Assembly (NCBI GenBank): GCA_027068795.1
Contig: JAMOMB010000080.1
Coordinates: 1-42,028, forward strand
Length of the DNA: 42,028 bases
Direction of reading: 5' to 3'
Origin: Sedimenticola sp.
GTDB lineage: Bacteria > Pseudomonadota > Gammaproteobacteria > Chromatiales > Chromatiaceae
Shown: in pieces, positions 8,303-17,338 of the stretch
How positions within the stretch are numbered: position 1 is the first letter of the stretch
Layout of the letters: the number at the start of each line of letters is the position of its first letter
Program-made: the position numbers and the translations under genes
Notes under the pieces: generated by a model
The model's input: the letters and a program-made list of their open reading frames with translations, nothing else
Told to the model about the DNA's origin: nothing
Database searches by the model: none

Positions 8303-9436
8303 TTATTCCTGGTACCTGTCCGGCAGTTCCTCGTAAACCCTGCGCACCTGCTCCTCTCTTTCGAATAGCGCGGACACGCAATCCGGGTCAAAATGCGTCC
8401 CGGAATGCTCTTTCAGGTACGCAAGCGCCTTTTCCCGGGACCAGGCCTTTTTGTAGGGACGAACCGTCATCAGCGCATCCAGCGTATCCGCCACCGCAAC
8501 AATCCGCGCTTCCAGGGGGATCTCCTCGCCTTTCAGTCCATGAGGATAGCCTCTTCCATCATAATGCTCATGGTGATGCAGGGCGATGCGCGCCGCCATG
8601 GACAAGTAGGATGACGAGCTGCCTTTGAGGATATCGAAACCAATGGTGGTATGGGTTTCCATGATCGTTCGCTCATCCGGGGTCAGGCGCGCGGGCTTGA
8701 GCAGGATATTGTCCTGAATGCCGATCTTGCCAATATCATGCAGAGGGGCCGCCTGAACAATGACGTCACAGGTCTCCTCATTCAGTTCCAGGCCACGCGC
8801 AATTTCCAGGGAATAGCGCGCCATGCGATATACATGGTTGCCGGTGCCCTCATCCCGGTATTCTCCGGCTTTCGCCAGACACATGAGGGTTTCCTGCTCC
8901 CGGGCGGTCGCCGCTTCCGTAGCCTTGGACACCAGCCCTTGCAGCATCCATGCCCGGTTTGCAATCTGTTTCTGGTGTTGGTGGAGCAACAACAGATTAC
9001 GGCAACGCGCCTGACACTCGTAGTGATCAAAGGGCCGGGAGAGGAAATCGGTAGCGCCAGCCTCAAGGGCTTCATAGCGGATCTTGCGATCATGCACCAC
9101 TGTCACCACCACCACGGGAACATCCTCGCCGCCTTCGATGGAACGCACCCTGCGAATGAGTTCCACACCATTCATCTGCGGCATCTTGTAATCCGTGATC
9201 AACAAATCGGGGACATGCGCCTTGCAATACTCCAGCGCCTCGTGCGGATCGGCAAATACTTCACAGGAAATCTTTGGAGAAATACCGGAGATAATGCTTT
9301 TGAGTATGGTGCGCCCTGTCGCTTGGTCATCCACCACAACTACGGACTGGTTTTCGCGGCCAAATATCGAGGTCACGTTCCCGCTGGTCTTCCCCGGAGC
9401 AGGGCGCTCCCCAACAGGCTGTTTTTTCTGGTTCAT
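8303..9436 (-). CDS. rpfG: RpfG-like response regulator with HD-GYP c-di-GMP phosphodiesterase domain
   Basis: This protein would receive phosphate from RpfC and hydrolyse cyclic di-GMP. It has 377 residues, matching Xanthomonas RpfG (378). The receiver domain (about 30-150) has the acidic pair D36/D37 and phospho-acceptor D82 in LLITDYKMPQMNG. The HD-GYP domain (about 185-375) has HD at 233-234 (APLHDIGKIGI), HHHEHYDGRGYP with GYP at 296-298, and VADTLDALMTVRPYK. In the receiver, the usual conserved lysine before proline is R134 (FLSRPFD). Xanthomonas couples rpfG with rpfC in an operon; here it instead sits on the rpfF strand. The ATG at 9436 is preceded by a GGGGATAA sequence. Confidence 0.92.
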   Translation of the reverse strand: MNQKKQPVGERPAPGKTSGNVTSIFGRENQSVVVVDDQATGRTILKSIISGISPKISCEVFADPHEALEYCKAHVPDLLITDYKMPQMNGVELIRRVRSIEGGEDVPVVVVTVVHDRKIRYEALEAGATDFLSRPFDHYECQARCRNLLLLHQHQKQIANRAWMLQGLVSKATEAATAREQETLMCLAKAGEYRDEGTGNHVYRMARYSLEIARGLELNEETCDVIVQAAPLHDIGKIGIQDNILLKPARLTPDERTIMETHTTIGFDILKGSSSSYLSMAARIALHHHEHYDGRGYPHGLKGEEIPLEARIVAVADTLDALMTVRPYKKAWSREKALAYLKEHSGTHFDPDCVSALFEREEQVRRVYEELPDRYQE

Positions 9437-9717
9437 TCGGTTATCCCCTTACCCGCCAACTGACAAGCCCGGTCTTCATCCGGTATCCGAAAAGCTTGTG
9501 GGCGTCTGGATCACATTGGCAGAATCAGCTGAAAACATGGCGCCGCCCCTCCTGTATTCCACCAGCCCTGACGAAGGAACAGCGCTCCGTAACGACCGCC
9601 TTCTGGCTCCAAATCCCGTCCCGACGTCCATGGCACCTCAAGCCCATTTGCAGGTATTGCTGGTAACTTGTTCACAAGTATCCCTTATTTTCCTCCGAAA
9701 AGGAATAGCCACAAGGT
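9437..9717. other. Gap between uup and rpfG
   Basis: These 281 bases carry no convincing gene. They must hold the rpfG promoter. A short dyad ACTTGT-tc-ACAAGT is at 9667-9680, just after uup. No clear intrinsic terminator for uup is visible. Confidence 0.4.
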
Positions 9718-11634
9718 TCAGGCGTCTTCTCCTGTGATCTGCATCATCCTTGCCTCCAGAACATCCCAACGGGCGTATTTTTCTTCCAGCCGGCTGTCCA
9801 GGGTCTGCAATTGCAACTTCCATGCTGCAACCTGCTCCGGCTCCTTGCGATAGACCTGCGGATCAGACAGCTTGGCCTGCAGCGCTTTACGCTCTGCTTC
9901 CAGCGCCTCGATTTCTCCGGGCAAGGCGTCCAGCTCTCGCTGTTCCTTGTAACCCAGCTTCCCGGAGGACGCCTTGGAACGTGTTACGGCTTTTGGCGGC
10001 TTGGCCTTTTCCCGCGCGGAATCATTTTGACCCGCCATGGATTGCCGCTGCGCCACCCAGTCGCTGTAACCGCCGACATAGGCATTTACCCGTGCTTTTT
10101 CTTCAAACACCAGGCTGCTGGTAACCACGTTGTCCAGAAAAACCCGGTCATGGCTCACCAGCAGCAGCGTTCCCTTGTACTCCAGCAGCAATTCTTCCAG
10201 CAGTTCCAGGGTTTCCACATCAAGGTCGTTCGTGGGTTCGTCCATCACCAGCAGATTTGCAGGTTTGGCAAACAATTTGGCTAGCAGCAAACGGTTGCGT
10301 TCTCCTCCGGAGAGCGCCTTCACCGGCTGGCGCGCCCGGGCGGGCGGGAACAGAAAATCCTGCAAATAGCCAATGATGTGCTTCGCGCGTCCGTTGATGG
10401 TGACAGTATCACTGCCGCCGGCCACATTGTCGATCACCGTGGCTTCCTCATCGAGTTGCTCACGCAATTGATCAAAATACGCCACCTCCACCTTGCTGCC
10501 CATCCTTATCCGGCCTTCGTCCGGCTCCAGCTCTCCCAGCAGCAAATTGAGCAAGGTGGATTTGCCGCAACCGTTCGGGCCGATGATACCGATCCGGTCG
10601 CCGCGCAGTATGGTGTAACTGAAATCCCGAATAACCGGCTTGCCCTCCCAGGCATGGCTGACGTGTTCCGCTTCACATACCAGCTTGCCGGACAGATCCG
10701 CCTTGTTCATCACCAGGGTGGCCGTTCCCTGCTTTTTGCGTCTTTGTCTTGCCGCTTCCCGCATCGCCTGCAACTGGCGCACCCGCCCTTCGTTTCTGCT
10801 GCGCCTGGCCTTGATTCCCTGGCGAATCCACACTTCCTCTTCCGCCAGTTTCTTGTCGAAGCGGGCATTTTCCCTGGCTTGCGCATTCTCCATTTCCGCC
10901 TTGCGCCGCAGGTAGTTGTCGTAATCGCCAGGCCAGTCACTGATTCCGCCCCGATCCAGTTCGATAATGCGGGTGGCCAGCTTGCGCAGAAATGCCCGGT
11001 CATGGGTGATGAACAGCAAGCTGCCGCGCCAACCCAGGAGAAACTCCTCCAGCCAGGCAATGGAGGCGATATCCAGGTGATTGGTCGGCTCATCCAATAG
11101 CAGCAGATCCGGCTCTGGGGCCAAGGCCTGGGCGAGGAGTACGCGCCGCTTCATCCCCCCGGACAGACTGGAAAACTCCGCATCCGGCGCCAGCTCCATG
11201 CGCGAAATAATCTGTTCCACCTGCTGTTCCAACTGCCATCCCCCGGCAGATTCCATTTCCTGCTGAATGCGGGACAAACGATTCATGGCGGCATCCCCGC
11301 CCTCACTGGCCAGATCCACACAAGCCGCATGATATTCCTGAACCAGCCCGGCAAGGGCGCCCAGCCCGTCTGCAACCCGGTCGAACACCTTGCCCTCACA
11401 GTCCTGCGGCACCTCCTGGCTCAAGCGGGCAATACGGGCGCCCCGGGCGATCCGGACTTCACCGGCATCGGGCGCCAGTTCCCCGGTAATGATTTTCATC
11501 AGAGTTGACTTGCCCTCGCCGTTTCTTCCGATCAGGCAAATTCTCTCCCCTTTTTCAATCGTGAAATCCAACCCTTCCAGCAATGCGGGATGGCCAAAGG
11601 ATAGCGATACTTTTTTAAGCGAAACCAGTGACAT
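9718..11634 (-). CDS. uup: ABC-F family ATPase Uup
   Basis: This is a soluble ATPase with two ABC cassettes and no membrane domain, a member of the ABC-F proteins that act on ribosomes or branched nucleic acid. Cassette 1 has Walker A GRNGEGKST, signature LSGGMKRR and Walker B LLLLDEPTNHLD. Cassette 2 has GPNGCGKST, LSGGERNR and LLVMDEPTNDLD. A charged linker joins them. A C-terminal coiled coil (roughly the last 75 residues, rich in E, K and Q) is diagnostic of Uup. The length, 638 residues, matches E. coli Uup (635). I use the ATG at 11634; a TTG nine bases upstream is an alternative. The gene is divergent from the FNR-like regulator. Confidence 0.93.
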   Translation of the reverse strand: MSLVSLKKVSLSFGHPALLEGLDFTIEKGERICLIGRNGEGKSTLMKIITGELAPDAGEVRIARGARIARLSQEVPQDCEGKVFDRVADGLGALAGLVQEYHAACVDLASEGGDAAMNRLSRIQQEMESAGGWQLEQQVEQIISRMELAPDAEFSSLSGGMKRRVLLAQALAPEPDLLLLDEPTNHLDIASIAWLEEFLLGWRGSLLFITHDRAFLRKLATRIIELDRGGISDWPGDYDNYLRRKAEMENAQARENARFDKKLAEEEVWIRQGIKARRSRNEGRVRQLQAMREAARQRRKKQGTATLVMNKADLSGKLVCEAEHVSHAWEGKPVIRDFSYTILRGDRIGIIGPNGCGKSTLLNLLLGELEPDEGRIRMGSKVEVAYFDQLREQLDEEATVIDNVAGGSDTVTINGRAKHIIGYLQDFLFPPARARQPVKALSGGERNRLLLAKLFAKPANLLVMDEPTNDLDVETLELLEELLLEYKGTLLLVSHDRVFLDNVVTSSLVFEEKARVNAYVGGYSDWVAQRQSMAGQNDSAREKAKPPKAVTRSKASSGKLGYKEQRELDALPGEIEALEAERKALQAKLSDPQVYRKEPEQVAAWKLQLQTLDSRLEEKYARWDVLEARMMQITGEDA

Positions 11635-11695
11635 AAGAGTCAATCACCCAAACACGAGGAAACAGGGAAAAAATAGTGCTGTTAACTGCCGATCT

Positions 11696-11736
11696 TTGAT
11701 TGTTATCATTGCGCCAAGAACCGTTTTTACTATAGT
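11696..11736 (+). promoter_or_regulatory. FNR-type box and class II-like promoter of the Crp/Fnr gene
   Basis: TTGATTGTTATCAT (11696-11709) matches the FNR consensus TTGAT-N4-ATCAA at nine of ten defined positions. A -10 element TATAGT lies at 11731-11736. With transcription starting about 7 nt after it, the box centre falls near -40, the class II activator position. The box also lies in the divergent gap with uup. Confidence 0.6.
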
Positions 11737-11782
11737 CCCGAATCCGTGGATTCAAAGGAGATTGGACCAAATCCGCTTTGCC

Positions 11783-12493
11783 ATGACCACTACTGTCACC
11801 CAAGAAGACGCCTGGAAGGGCGAAGCAAACTGCAGCGTATGTTCCATACGCGATACCGTACTGTTTGCGGGCCTGCAGGAAAAGGATTTTGAGCATATCC
11901 ACAAACCCATCGAGCAACTGCCCCTGCAACCCGGCGATATCCTGTATCGCGCCGGCGACAAGGCTGACCGGCTGTTCACCATTCGCAGCGGCCTGGTAAA
12001 GCTGGTTCAATATCTGCCGGACGGCACCCAGCGCATTGTACGCCTGCTGCGCAGCACGGATGTTACAGGAATGGAGGCCTTGCTGGGAGACGAATACCAA
12101 CACGATGCGGTAATCATGCAAACCACCGAGGTGTGCGTCCTGCCCATCGACGTGGTGCAACGCCTGAGCAGGGAAAACGCGCAATTGCATCAGGAGCTGA
12201 TGAAACGCTGGCAGCGCGCCCTGGCGGATGCGGATCTGTGGATTACCCAACTGTCCACCGGCTCCGCCCGGCAACGGGTGGCGCGCCTGTTGATCAAGCT
12301 GGTGTGCGATGAAGACCACCGCTGCCAACTGTTCAACCGGGAAGACATGGGCGCCATACTTGGCATCACCACCGAAACCGCCAGCCGCACCGTGGCCGAT
12401 TTCAAACGCAAGGGGCTGCTCAAGGAAACCAAACCCAACCAGTATGTGGCGGATACGGACAGGCTGCTGGAAGTGGCGGAAGACCTGGTGTAG
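11783..12493 (+). CDS. Crp/Fnr-family transcriptional regulator, FNR-like with incomplete cysteine set
   Basis: This is a 236-residue cytoplasmic DNA-binding regulator. The cyclic-nucleotide-binding-like beta-roll spans about 30-130, a dimerisation helix about 130-160, and a Crp-type helix-turn-helix about 165-215. The recognition helix ITTETASRTVADFKR keeps the E-xx-SR triad (E198, S201, R202) that reads TTGAT half-sites in FNR. The N-terminus has C17-x2-C20 and the core has C118, aligned with FNR C20, C23 and C122. The position of FNR C29 is V26. It may therefore hold an altered Fe-S cluster or none. The good AAAGGAG at 11754-11760 lies too far from this ATG and one base from an in-frame TTG at 11762, so the start is not certain. 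Confidence 0.85.
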   Translation: MTTTVTQEDAWKGEANCSVCSIRDTVLFAGLQEKDFEHIHKPIEQLPLQPGDILYRAGDKADRLFTIRSGLVKLVQYLPDGTQRIVRLLRSTDVTGMEALLGDEYQHDAVIMQTTEVCVLPIDVVQRLSRENAQLHQELMKRWQRALADADLWITQLSTGSARQRVARLLIKLVCDEDHRCQLFNREDMGAILGITTETASRTVADFKRKGLLKETKPNQYVADTDRLLEVAEDLV

Positions 12494-12558
12494 GCCTTGC
12501 CTACGGGCTGTGGGTGATTCCCGGCCCCTTTGACCAGGCGCAATATCCCGATAAAGGG

Positions 12559-12580
12559 ATTAACATATATCTGCTATGCT
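12559..12580 (+). promoter_or_regulatory. Possible extended -10 promoter of the pgi-glg operon
   Basis: TGC-TATGCT (12572-12580) fits an extended -10 element, with no good -35 upstream. A small dyad ATCCC/GGGAT (12545-12560) sits just upstream and could bind a regulator. The only other sequence between the FNR-like gene and pgi is about 60 unremarkable bases. Confidence 0.3.
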
Positions 12581-12612
12581 TGCTGGCAGGAATCACCGGC
12601 TGACGTTTTACT

Positions 12613-14271
12613 ATGCCCCACACATCTCAATCCTCCCCACAAAACCTGGAACCCGCCTGGCAAACCCTGCTGGCGCATGCGCAACAGATCAAACAGCAGC
12701 ATCTAAGGCATTTGTTTGCAACAGATCCAAAACGCTTTGAACGTTTTTCCCTCGCTTCCGGGGAATTCCTCCTGGATTATTCCAAGAACCTGATCACGGA
12801 TCAAACCCTGGAATTGCTGCTCCAGCTCGCCGATGGCGCAGACCTGAAAGGCTGGATCAAACGCATGTTCCAGGGAGAAAAAATCAACAATACGGAGGGC
12901 CGCGCCGTACTGCATACCGCCTTGCGCAACCAGTCCAACACTCCGGTCATGGTGGATGGCGAAGATGTCATGCCCGAAGTAAACCGGGTGCTGGCGCAAA
13001 TGGAGGCCTTTTGCAACCGCATTCGTCAGGGCCAGTGGAAAGGCTACAGCGGCAAGCCCATCACGGATATTGTCAATATCGGCATCGGCGGGTCTGGCCT
13101 CGGCCCGCATATGGTCGCCACGGCGTTGCGCCCTTATTGGAAAGACGGCCTGAACGTCCATTTCGTATCCAACGTGGATGGCGCCGACATCAATGAAACC
13201 CTGGCGGGGATTTCCGCCGAAACCACACTCTTTATCATCGCCTCCAAAACCTTCACCACCCGTGAAACCATGACCAACGCCCATACGGCCAGGCAATGGT
13301 TTCTGCAACATAGCGGCAACGACCACAAGCGGGTACGCCACCATTTCGTGGCCGTTTCCACCAACGCGACTGCGGTCCGGGCATTTGGCATCGACCATGA
13401 CAACATGTTCGAATTCTGGGACTGGGTGGGCGGTCGCTATTCCCTGTGGTCCGCCATTGGCCTGCCGGTGGCCCTGGTCGTGGGCATGGACAATTTCCGC
13501 AACCTGCTGGCTGGCGCCCACGAGATGGACCAGCATTTCTGCAATGCGGAATTCTCCGCCAATCTGCCGGTGATTCTCGGACTGCTGGGCGTCTGGTACC
13601 GGAATTTTATTGGCGTCGGCAACCACGCCATCCTTCCCTATGACCATTCGCTACGGCTATTGCCCGCCTACTTGCAGCAGGCGGACATGGAAAGCAATGG
13701 CAAACGGGTCACACGCGACGGAAGCCCCGTCGGCTACAGCACCGGGCCGGTGATCTGGGGACAGCCCGGCACCAACGGGCAGCACGCCTTCTTCCAGCTG
13801 ATGCATCAGGGCACGGAGCTGGCGCCCGCAGACTTTATTCTGCCGGCACACACCCATCATCCCGTCAGCGAACACCACAAAATACTCTGCGCCAACTGTA
13901 TCGCCCAGACCGAGGCGCTGATGCGGGGAAAAACCGAAGCAGAGGTTCGGGAAGAACTGGCGGCGGCTGGCATGGATGCAGCACGGATCGACAGACTCGC
14001 GCCCCACAGGACCTTCCCCGGCAACAAGCCCAGCAATACCTTGCTCATACGCAAGTTGACCCCACACAACCTGGGAAAACTGATCGCAATGTACGAACAC
14101 AAGATTTTCGTTGAAAGCATCATTTGGAATATCAACGCCTTCGACCAGTGGGGCGTCGAGCTGGGCAAGCAACTGGCGGGGGTGATCGAGAAGGAGTTGG
14201 ACAGCGCATCGCCCTGCACCGGCCATGACGGCTCCACCAACGGGCTGGTCAATTATTTGAAGAAACAGTGA
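12613..14271 (+). CDS. pgi: Glucose-6-phosphate isomerase
   Basis: The enzyme interconverts glucose-6-phosphate and fructose-6-phosphate and so feeds glycolytic carbon into the glycogen pathway encoded next. The protein has 552 residues (E. coli Pgi has 549). Both family signatures are present: [15 protein letters not shown] and the C-terminal [15 protein letters not shown]. The sugar-phosphate-binding region [11 protein letters not shown] and the active-site segment [18 protein letters not shown] are also clear. The ATG at 12613 starts the conserved N-terminus. It is the first gene of the operon and lies 51 nt before glgC. Placing pgi at the head of a glg operon suggests coordinated flux into storage glycogen. 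Confidence 0.97.
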   Translation: MPHTSQSSPQNLEPAWQTLLAHAQQIKQQHLRHLFATDPKRFERFSLASGEFLLDYSKNLITDQTLELLLQLADGADLKGWIKRMFQGEKINNTEGRAVLHTALRNQSNTPVMVDGEDVMPEVNRVLAQMEAFCNRIRQGQWKGYSGKPITDIVNIGIGGSGLGPHMVATALRPYWKDGLNVHFVSNVDGADINETLAGISAETTLFIIASKTFTTRETMTNAHTARQWFLQHSGNDHKRVRHHFVAVSTNATAVRAFGIDHDNMFEFWDWVGGRYSLWSAIGLPVALVVGMDNFRNLLAGAHEMDQHFCNAEFSANLPVILGLLGVWYRNFIGVGNHAILPYDHSLRLLPAYLQQADMESNGKRVTRDGSPVGYSTGPVIWGQPGTNGQHAFFQLMHQGTELAPADFILPAHTHHPVSEHHKILCANCIAQTEALMRGKTEAEVREELAAAGMDAARIDRLAPHRTFPGNKPSNTLLIRKLTPHNLGKLIAMYEHKIFVESIIWNINAFDQWGVELGKQLAGVIEKELDSASPCTGHDGSTNGLVNYLKKQ

Positions 14272-14322
14272 CTCTCACCGCAGGCCGCCGGGTCTGCCAG
14301 AACCATTGCAGCGGGTAACATC

Positions 14323-15639
14323 ATGACGAGCAGTGATCAGGAAAAGGCGCAAGCAAAGCTTTACCAGTACTATACGCAAACCAAGAACGCCACCGAAGTG
14401 ACGCGCAATACCCTGGTGCTGATTCTTGCTGGCGGACAGGGATCGAGACTCAAGGGCCTGACCAAATGGCGGGCCAAGCCAGCCGTACCCTTCGGCGGCA
14501 AATACCGGATCATTGATTTCGCCCTGTCCAACTGCATCAACTCGGGTTTGCGGCGCATCGGCGTGCTCACCCAGTACAAGTCCCACTCTCTGATCCGGCA
14601 CCTGCAACGCGCCTGGAGCTTTTTACGCGCCGAGATCGGCGAGTTCGTGGAAATCCTTCCCGCCCAGCAACGCACCTCCACGGATTGGTATCTGGGCACG
14701 GCGGATGCGCTGTTCCAGAACATCGACATCATGCACCGCCATGCTCCCGACTATGTCATGGTATTGGGCGGCGATCACATCTACACCATGGATTACTCCA
14801 AGATGCTCATGGTGCACGTACGCTCCGAAGCAGACCTCACCATTGGCTGCATCGAGGTGCCCAAGGAACAGGCCCGGGAGTTTGGGGTTATGTCCGTGGA
14901 TGCAAACTTGCGCGTCACCCGTTTTATGGAAAAGCCGGATGACCCGGAAACCATTCCGGGAAGTCCCGATACCTCCCTGGCGTCCATGGGCATTTATGTA
15001 TTTTCCACCAGATTTCTGTACAACGCCCTCATCCGTGACGCCGAAGACCCGGATTCGGATCATGATTTTGGCAAGAACATCATTCCCCGAGCCATAAAGA
15101 CAGCCAAGACCATCGCCTTTCCGTTCCGGGATGAGCAGGGCCAGCAAGCCTACTGGCGGGACGTGGGAACCGTGGATTCCTATTGGGAAGCCAACATGGA
15201 ACTATGTGCGGTAGAGCCGGAGCTCAACCTGTACGACAGAAGCTGGCCCATCTGGACCTACCAGACCCAGCATCCACCGGCAAAATTCGTGTTCGACGAC
15301 GAGGGTCGGCGCGGCGAAGCCATCGACTCCCTGATTTCCGGTGGGTGCATCATATCCGGCGCCAGAATCAAACGCTCGGTGATCTTCTTCGCCACCCGTG
15401 TCGAAAGCTATACCAGCATCAAGGACAGCGTAGTGCTTCCAAAGGTCACCATCGGCAAGAACTGCCGCATACAAAACGCTATTATCGACAAAGGCTGCCT
15501 CATTCCTGACGGCACCATCGTTGGCGAAAACCCTGAAAACGATGCAAAACGATTCCACATCACTCCCAAAGGCGTCGTCCTGATCACACCGGAAATGCTG
15601 GGGCAAAACCTGTTTGAAACCACAGCTGAGGAAAAATGA
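14323..15639 (+). CDS. glgC: Glucose-1-phosphate adenylyltransferase (ADP-glucose pyrophosphorylase)
   Basis: GlgC makes ADP-glucose from ATP and glucose-1-phosphate, the committed and usually allosterically controlled step of glycogen synthesis. The 438-residue protein has the nucleotidyltransferase motif LAGGQGSRLKGLTKWRAKPA, FGGKYRIIDFALSNC, and the substrate segment WYLGTADALFQN. A left-handed beta-helix domain occupies the C-terminus. The motif RAKPAVPFGGK corresponds to the N-terminal activator/substrate region of the E. coli enzyme. The stop codon TGA overlaps the start of the next gene in an ATGA. Confidence 0.97.
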   Translation: MTSSDQEKAQAKLYQYYTQTKNATEVTRNTLVLILAGGQGSRLKGLTKWRAKPAVPFGGKYRIIDFALSNCINSGLRRIGVLTQYKSHSLIRHLQRAWSFLRAEIGEFVEILPAQQRTSTDWYLGTADALFQNIDIMHRHAPDYVMVLGGDHIYTMDYSKMLMVHVRSEADLTIGCIEVPKEQAREFGVMSVDANLRVTRFMEKPDDPETIPGSPDTSLASMGIYVFSTRFLYNALIRDAEDPDSDHDFGKNIIPRAIKTAKTIAFPFRDEQGQQAYWRDVGTVDSYWEANMELCAVEPELNLYDRSWPIWTYQTQHPPAKFVFDDEGRRGEAIDSLISGGCIISGARIKRSVIFFATRVESYTSIKDSVVLPKVTIGKNCRIQNAIIDKGCLIPDGTIVGENPENDAKRFHITPKGVVLITPEMLGQNLFETTAEEK

Positions 15640-17336
15640 GCAATAAACTGAACCTGGTTCTATGCTGGCACATGCACCAGCCGTATTACAGGGAAGGACT
15701 GGAAGGAAGCTACCAACTGCCCTGGGTCTACCTGCACGGCATCAAGGATTACGACGACATGGCGGATCACCTGGAAAACCATCCGGGAATGAAAGCCGTG
15801 GTAAATTTTGCGCCGGTGCTGCTGGAGCAACTGGATGACTATTCCCGACAGATGGCGGCATTTCTCGATGGCGGCGAAAAAACCTCCGACCCGCTGCTGA
15901 ACCTGCTGGGCGAGGCCACCGCCATTCCGGACAACGTCAGCGAACGGCGGGAGCTGATCCAAACCTGCCGGCGCGCCCATGCGCCACGCATGATCGATCC
16001 CTACCCACACTATCATGCCCTGCTGCAACAGTTTCCAAACACCGAAAAAGATGCCGGACAGGAAATGCTGCTCTCCTATCTCGACGAACAGTATTTCATC
16101 GACCTGTTGATGTGGTATCACCTGGCCTGGTGCAGTCATCGCCTGAAGCAGACAGCAGAAATCCGTTACCTGATCGAAAAGGCCAGACGCTTCACCAGCG
16201 AAGACCGGCGCATTCTGCTGAAAGTCATGCAGGAAACCCTGGCGAACATCATTCCCCGCTATCGCAAGCTGGCGGAAAGAGGGCAGATTGAAATCTCCAT
16301 GACGCCTTGGGGACACCCCATCGTTCCTCTGCTCAACGACTTCAATAACATGACGGAAACCCAGCCGGACGCGCCCATGCCGGAGCATAGCCACTACCCC
16401 GGCGGCGAAGAAAGATCCCGCTGGCATTTGCTCCACGGCATACAGCAATTCGAGCGCTTCTTTGGCTTCAAACCCCAAGGGATCTGGCTCTCCGAAGGCG
16501 GAGTAAGCGATGACGCAGTGGAGCTGCTGGATGACCTGGATATTCAATGGACGGCTTCCGGAGAGGCCGTCTGGCATCACAGCTGCCTGACTTCCGCCTG
16601 CAACCCGGATGAGATGGCCTGCCGCAAGGCGCTGTTTATTCCATACCGGCTCAATGACAAAAAAACCCTGTTGTATTTTCGGGATGACGGTCTGTCTGAT
16701 CTCATCGGCTTCGAATACAGCAAATGGCATGCCGATGACGCCGTGGCGGATTTCATGGGCCATCTGGAAAGAATTGCCGGATCACTTGGAGATGACGCCA
16801 GCAAGCATGTGGTTTCCGTGATCCTCGACGGGGAAAACGCCTGGGAATACTACCCGAACAACGGACACCATTTTCTCAGCGCGCTGTACCAGGCCATCAG
16901 CCAAAGCGAGGTCATACAGAGCACCACATTCGCCAAGGCCCATGCCGGTACGCGCAGGGGCGCGCTCACCCACCTGGTTCCGGGCAGTTGGGTCTACGGC
17001 AGCTTTTCGACCTGGATCGGCAGCACAGACAAAAACCATGCCTGGGACTTGCTGGCAGACGCCAAGACCGCCTTTGACGCAAGCATCGGAACACTAAAGA
17101 AAAAGGAAGCGGAAAAGGCAATGCGCCTGCTGGCGATTTGCGAAGGCTCGGACTGGTTCTGGTGGTTTGGCGACTACAATCCCTCCGACAGTGTCAACGA
17201 TTTTGACCGCTTGTTCCGCAGCCAGCTCAAAACTCTGTATTGTCAACTTGGCCTGACCCCCCCCGCTTCCCTGGACACGCCGATTTCCAGCGGCGGCGGA
17301 CACATGGAAAACGCCGGCACCATGAGGCGCAACTGA
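15636..17336 (+). CDS. Glycoside hydrolase family 57 protein (alpha-amylase/glucanotransferase-like)
   Basis: This is a cytoplasmic GH57 enzyme of 566 residues acting on alpha-glucans; exact activity (amylase, 4-alpha-glucanotransferase or branching) cannot be assigned from sequence alone. Motif 1 is HMHQPY near the N-terminus. Motif 3 is GIWLSEGG with the likely nucleophile E287. Motif 4 is VILDGENAWEYY with the likely acid/base D398. No signal peptide is visible. It starts at the ATGA overlap with glgC and ends 2 nt before malQ, so it is firmly within the operon. It may take the place of a debranching enzyme, since no GlgX is encoded in the window. Confidence 0.9.
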   Translation: MSNKLNLVLCWHMHQPYYREGLEGSYQLPWVYLHGIKDYDDMADHLENHPGMKAVVNFAPVLLEQLDDYSRQMAAFLDGGEKTSDPLLNLLGEATAIPDNVSERRELIQTCRRAHAPRMIDPYPHYHALLQQFPNTEKDAGQEMLLSYLDEQYFIDLLMWYHLAWCSHRLKQTAEIRYLIEKARRFTSEDRRILLKVMQETLANIIPRYRKLAERGQIEISMTPWGHPIVPLLNDFNNMTETQPDAPMPEHSHYPGGEERSRWHLLHGIQQFERFFGFKPQGIWLSEGGVSDDAVELLDDLDIQWTASGEAVWHHSCLTSACNPDEMACRKALFIPYRLNDKKTLLYFRDDGLSDLIGFEYSKWHADDAVADFMGHLERIAGSLGDDASKHVVSVILDGENAWEYYPNNGHHFLSALYQAISQSEVIQSTTFAKAHAGTRRGALTHLVPGSWVYGSFSTWIGSTDKNHAWDLLADAKTAFDASIGTLKKKEAEKAMRLLAICEGSDWFWWFGDYNPSDSVNDFDRLFRSQLKTLYCQLGLTPPASLDTPISSGGGHMENAGTMRRN

Positions 17337-17338
17337 CC

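Noticed and set aside
9667-9680. Short dyad ACTTGT-tc-ACAAGT after uup as a terminator
   Set aside because: The stem is only six AT-rich pairs with a 2-nt loop and no T-tract follows on the minus strand.
12529-12542. Second FNR box upstream of pgi (TTGACCAGGCGCAA)
   Set aside because: Only about seven of ten consensus positions match and the second half-site is poor.
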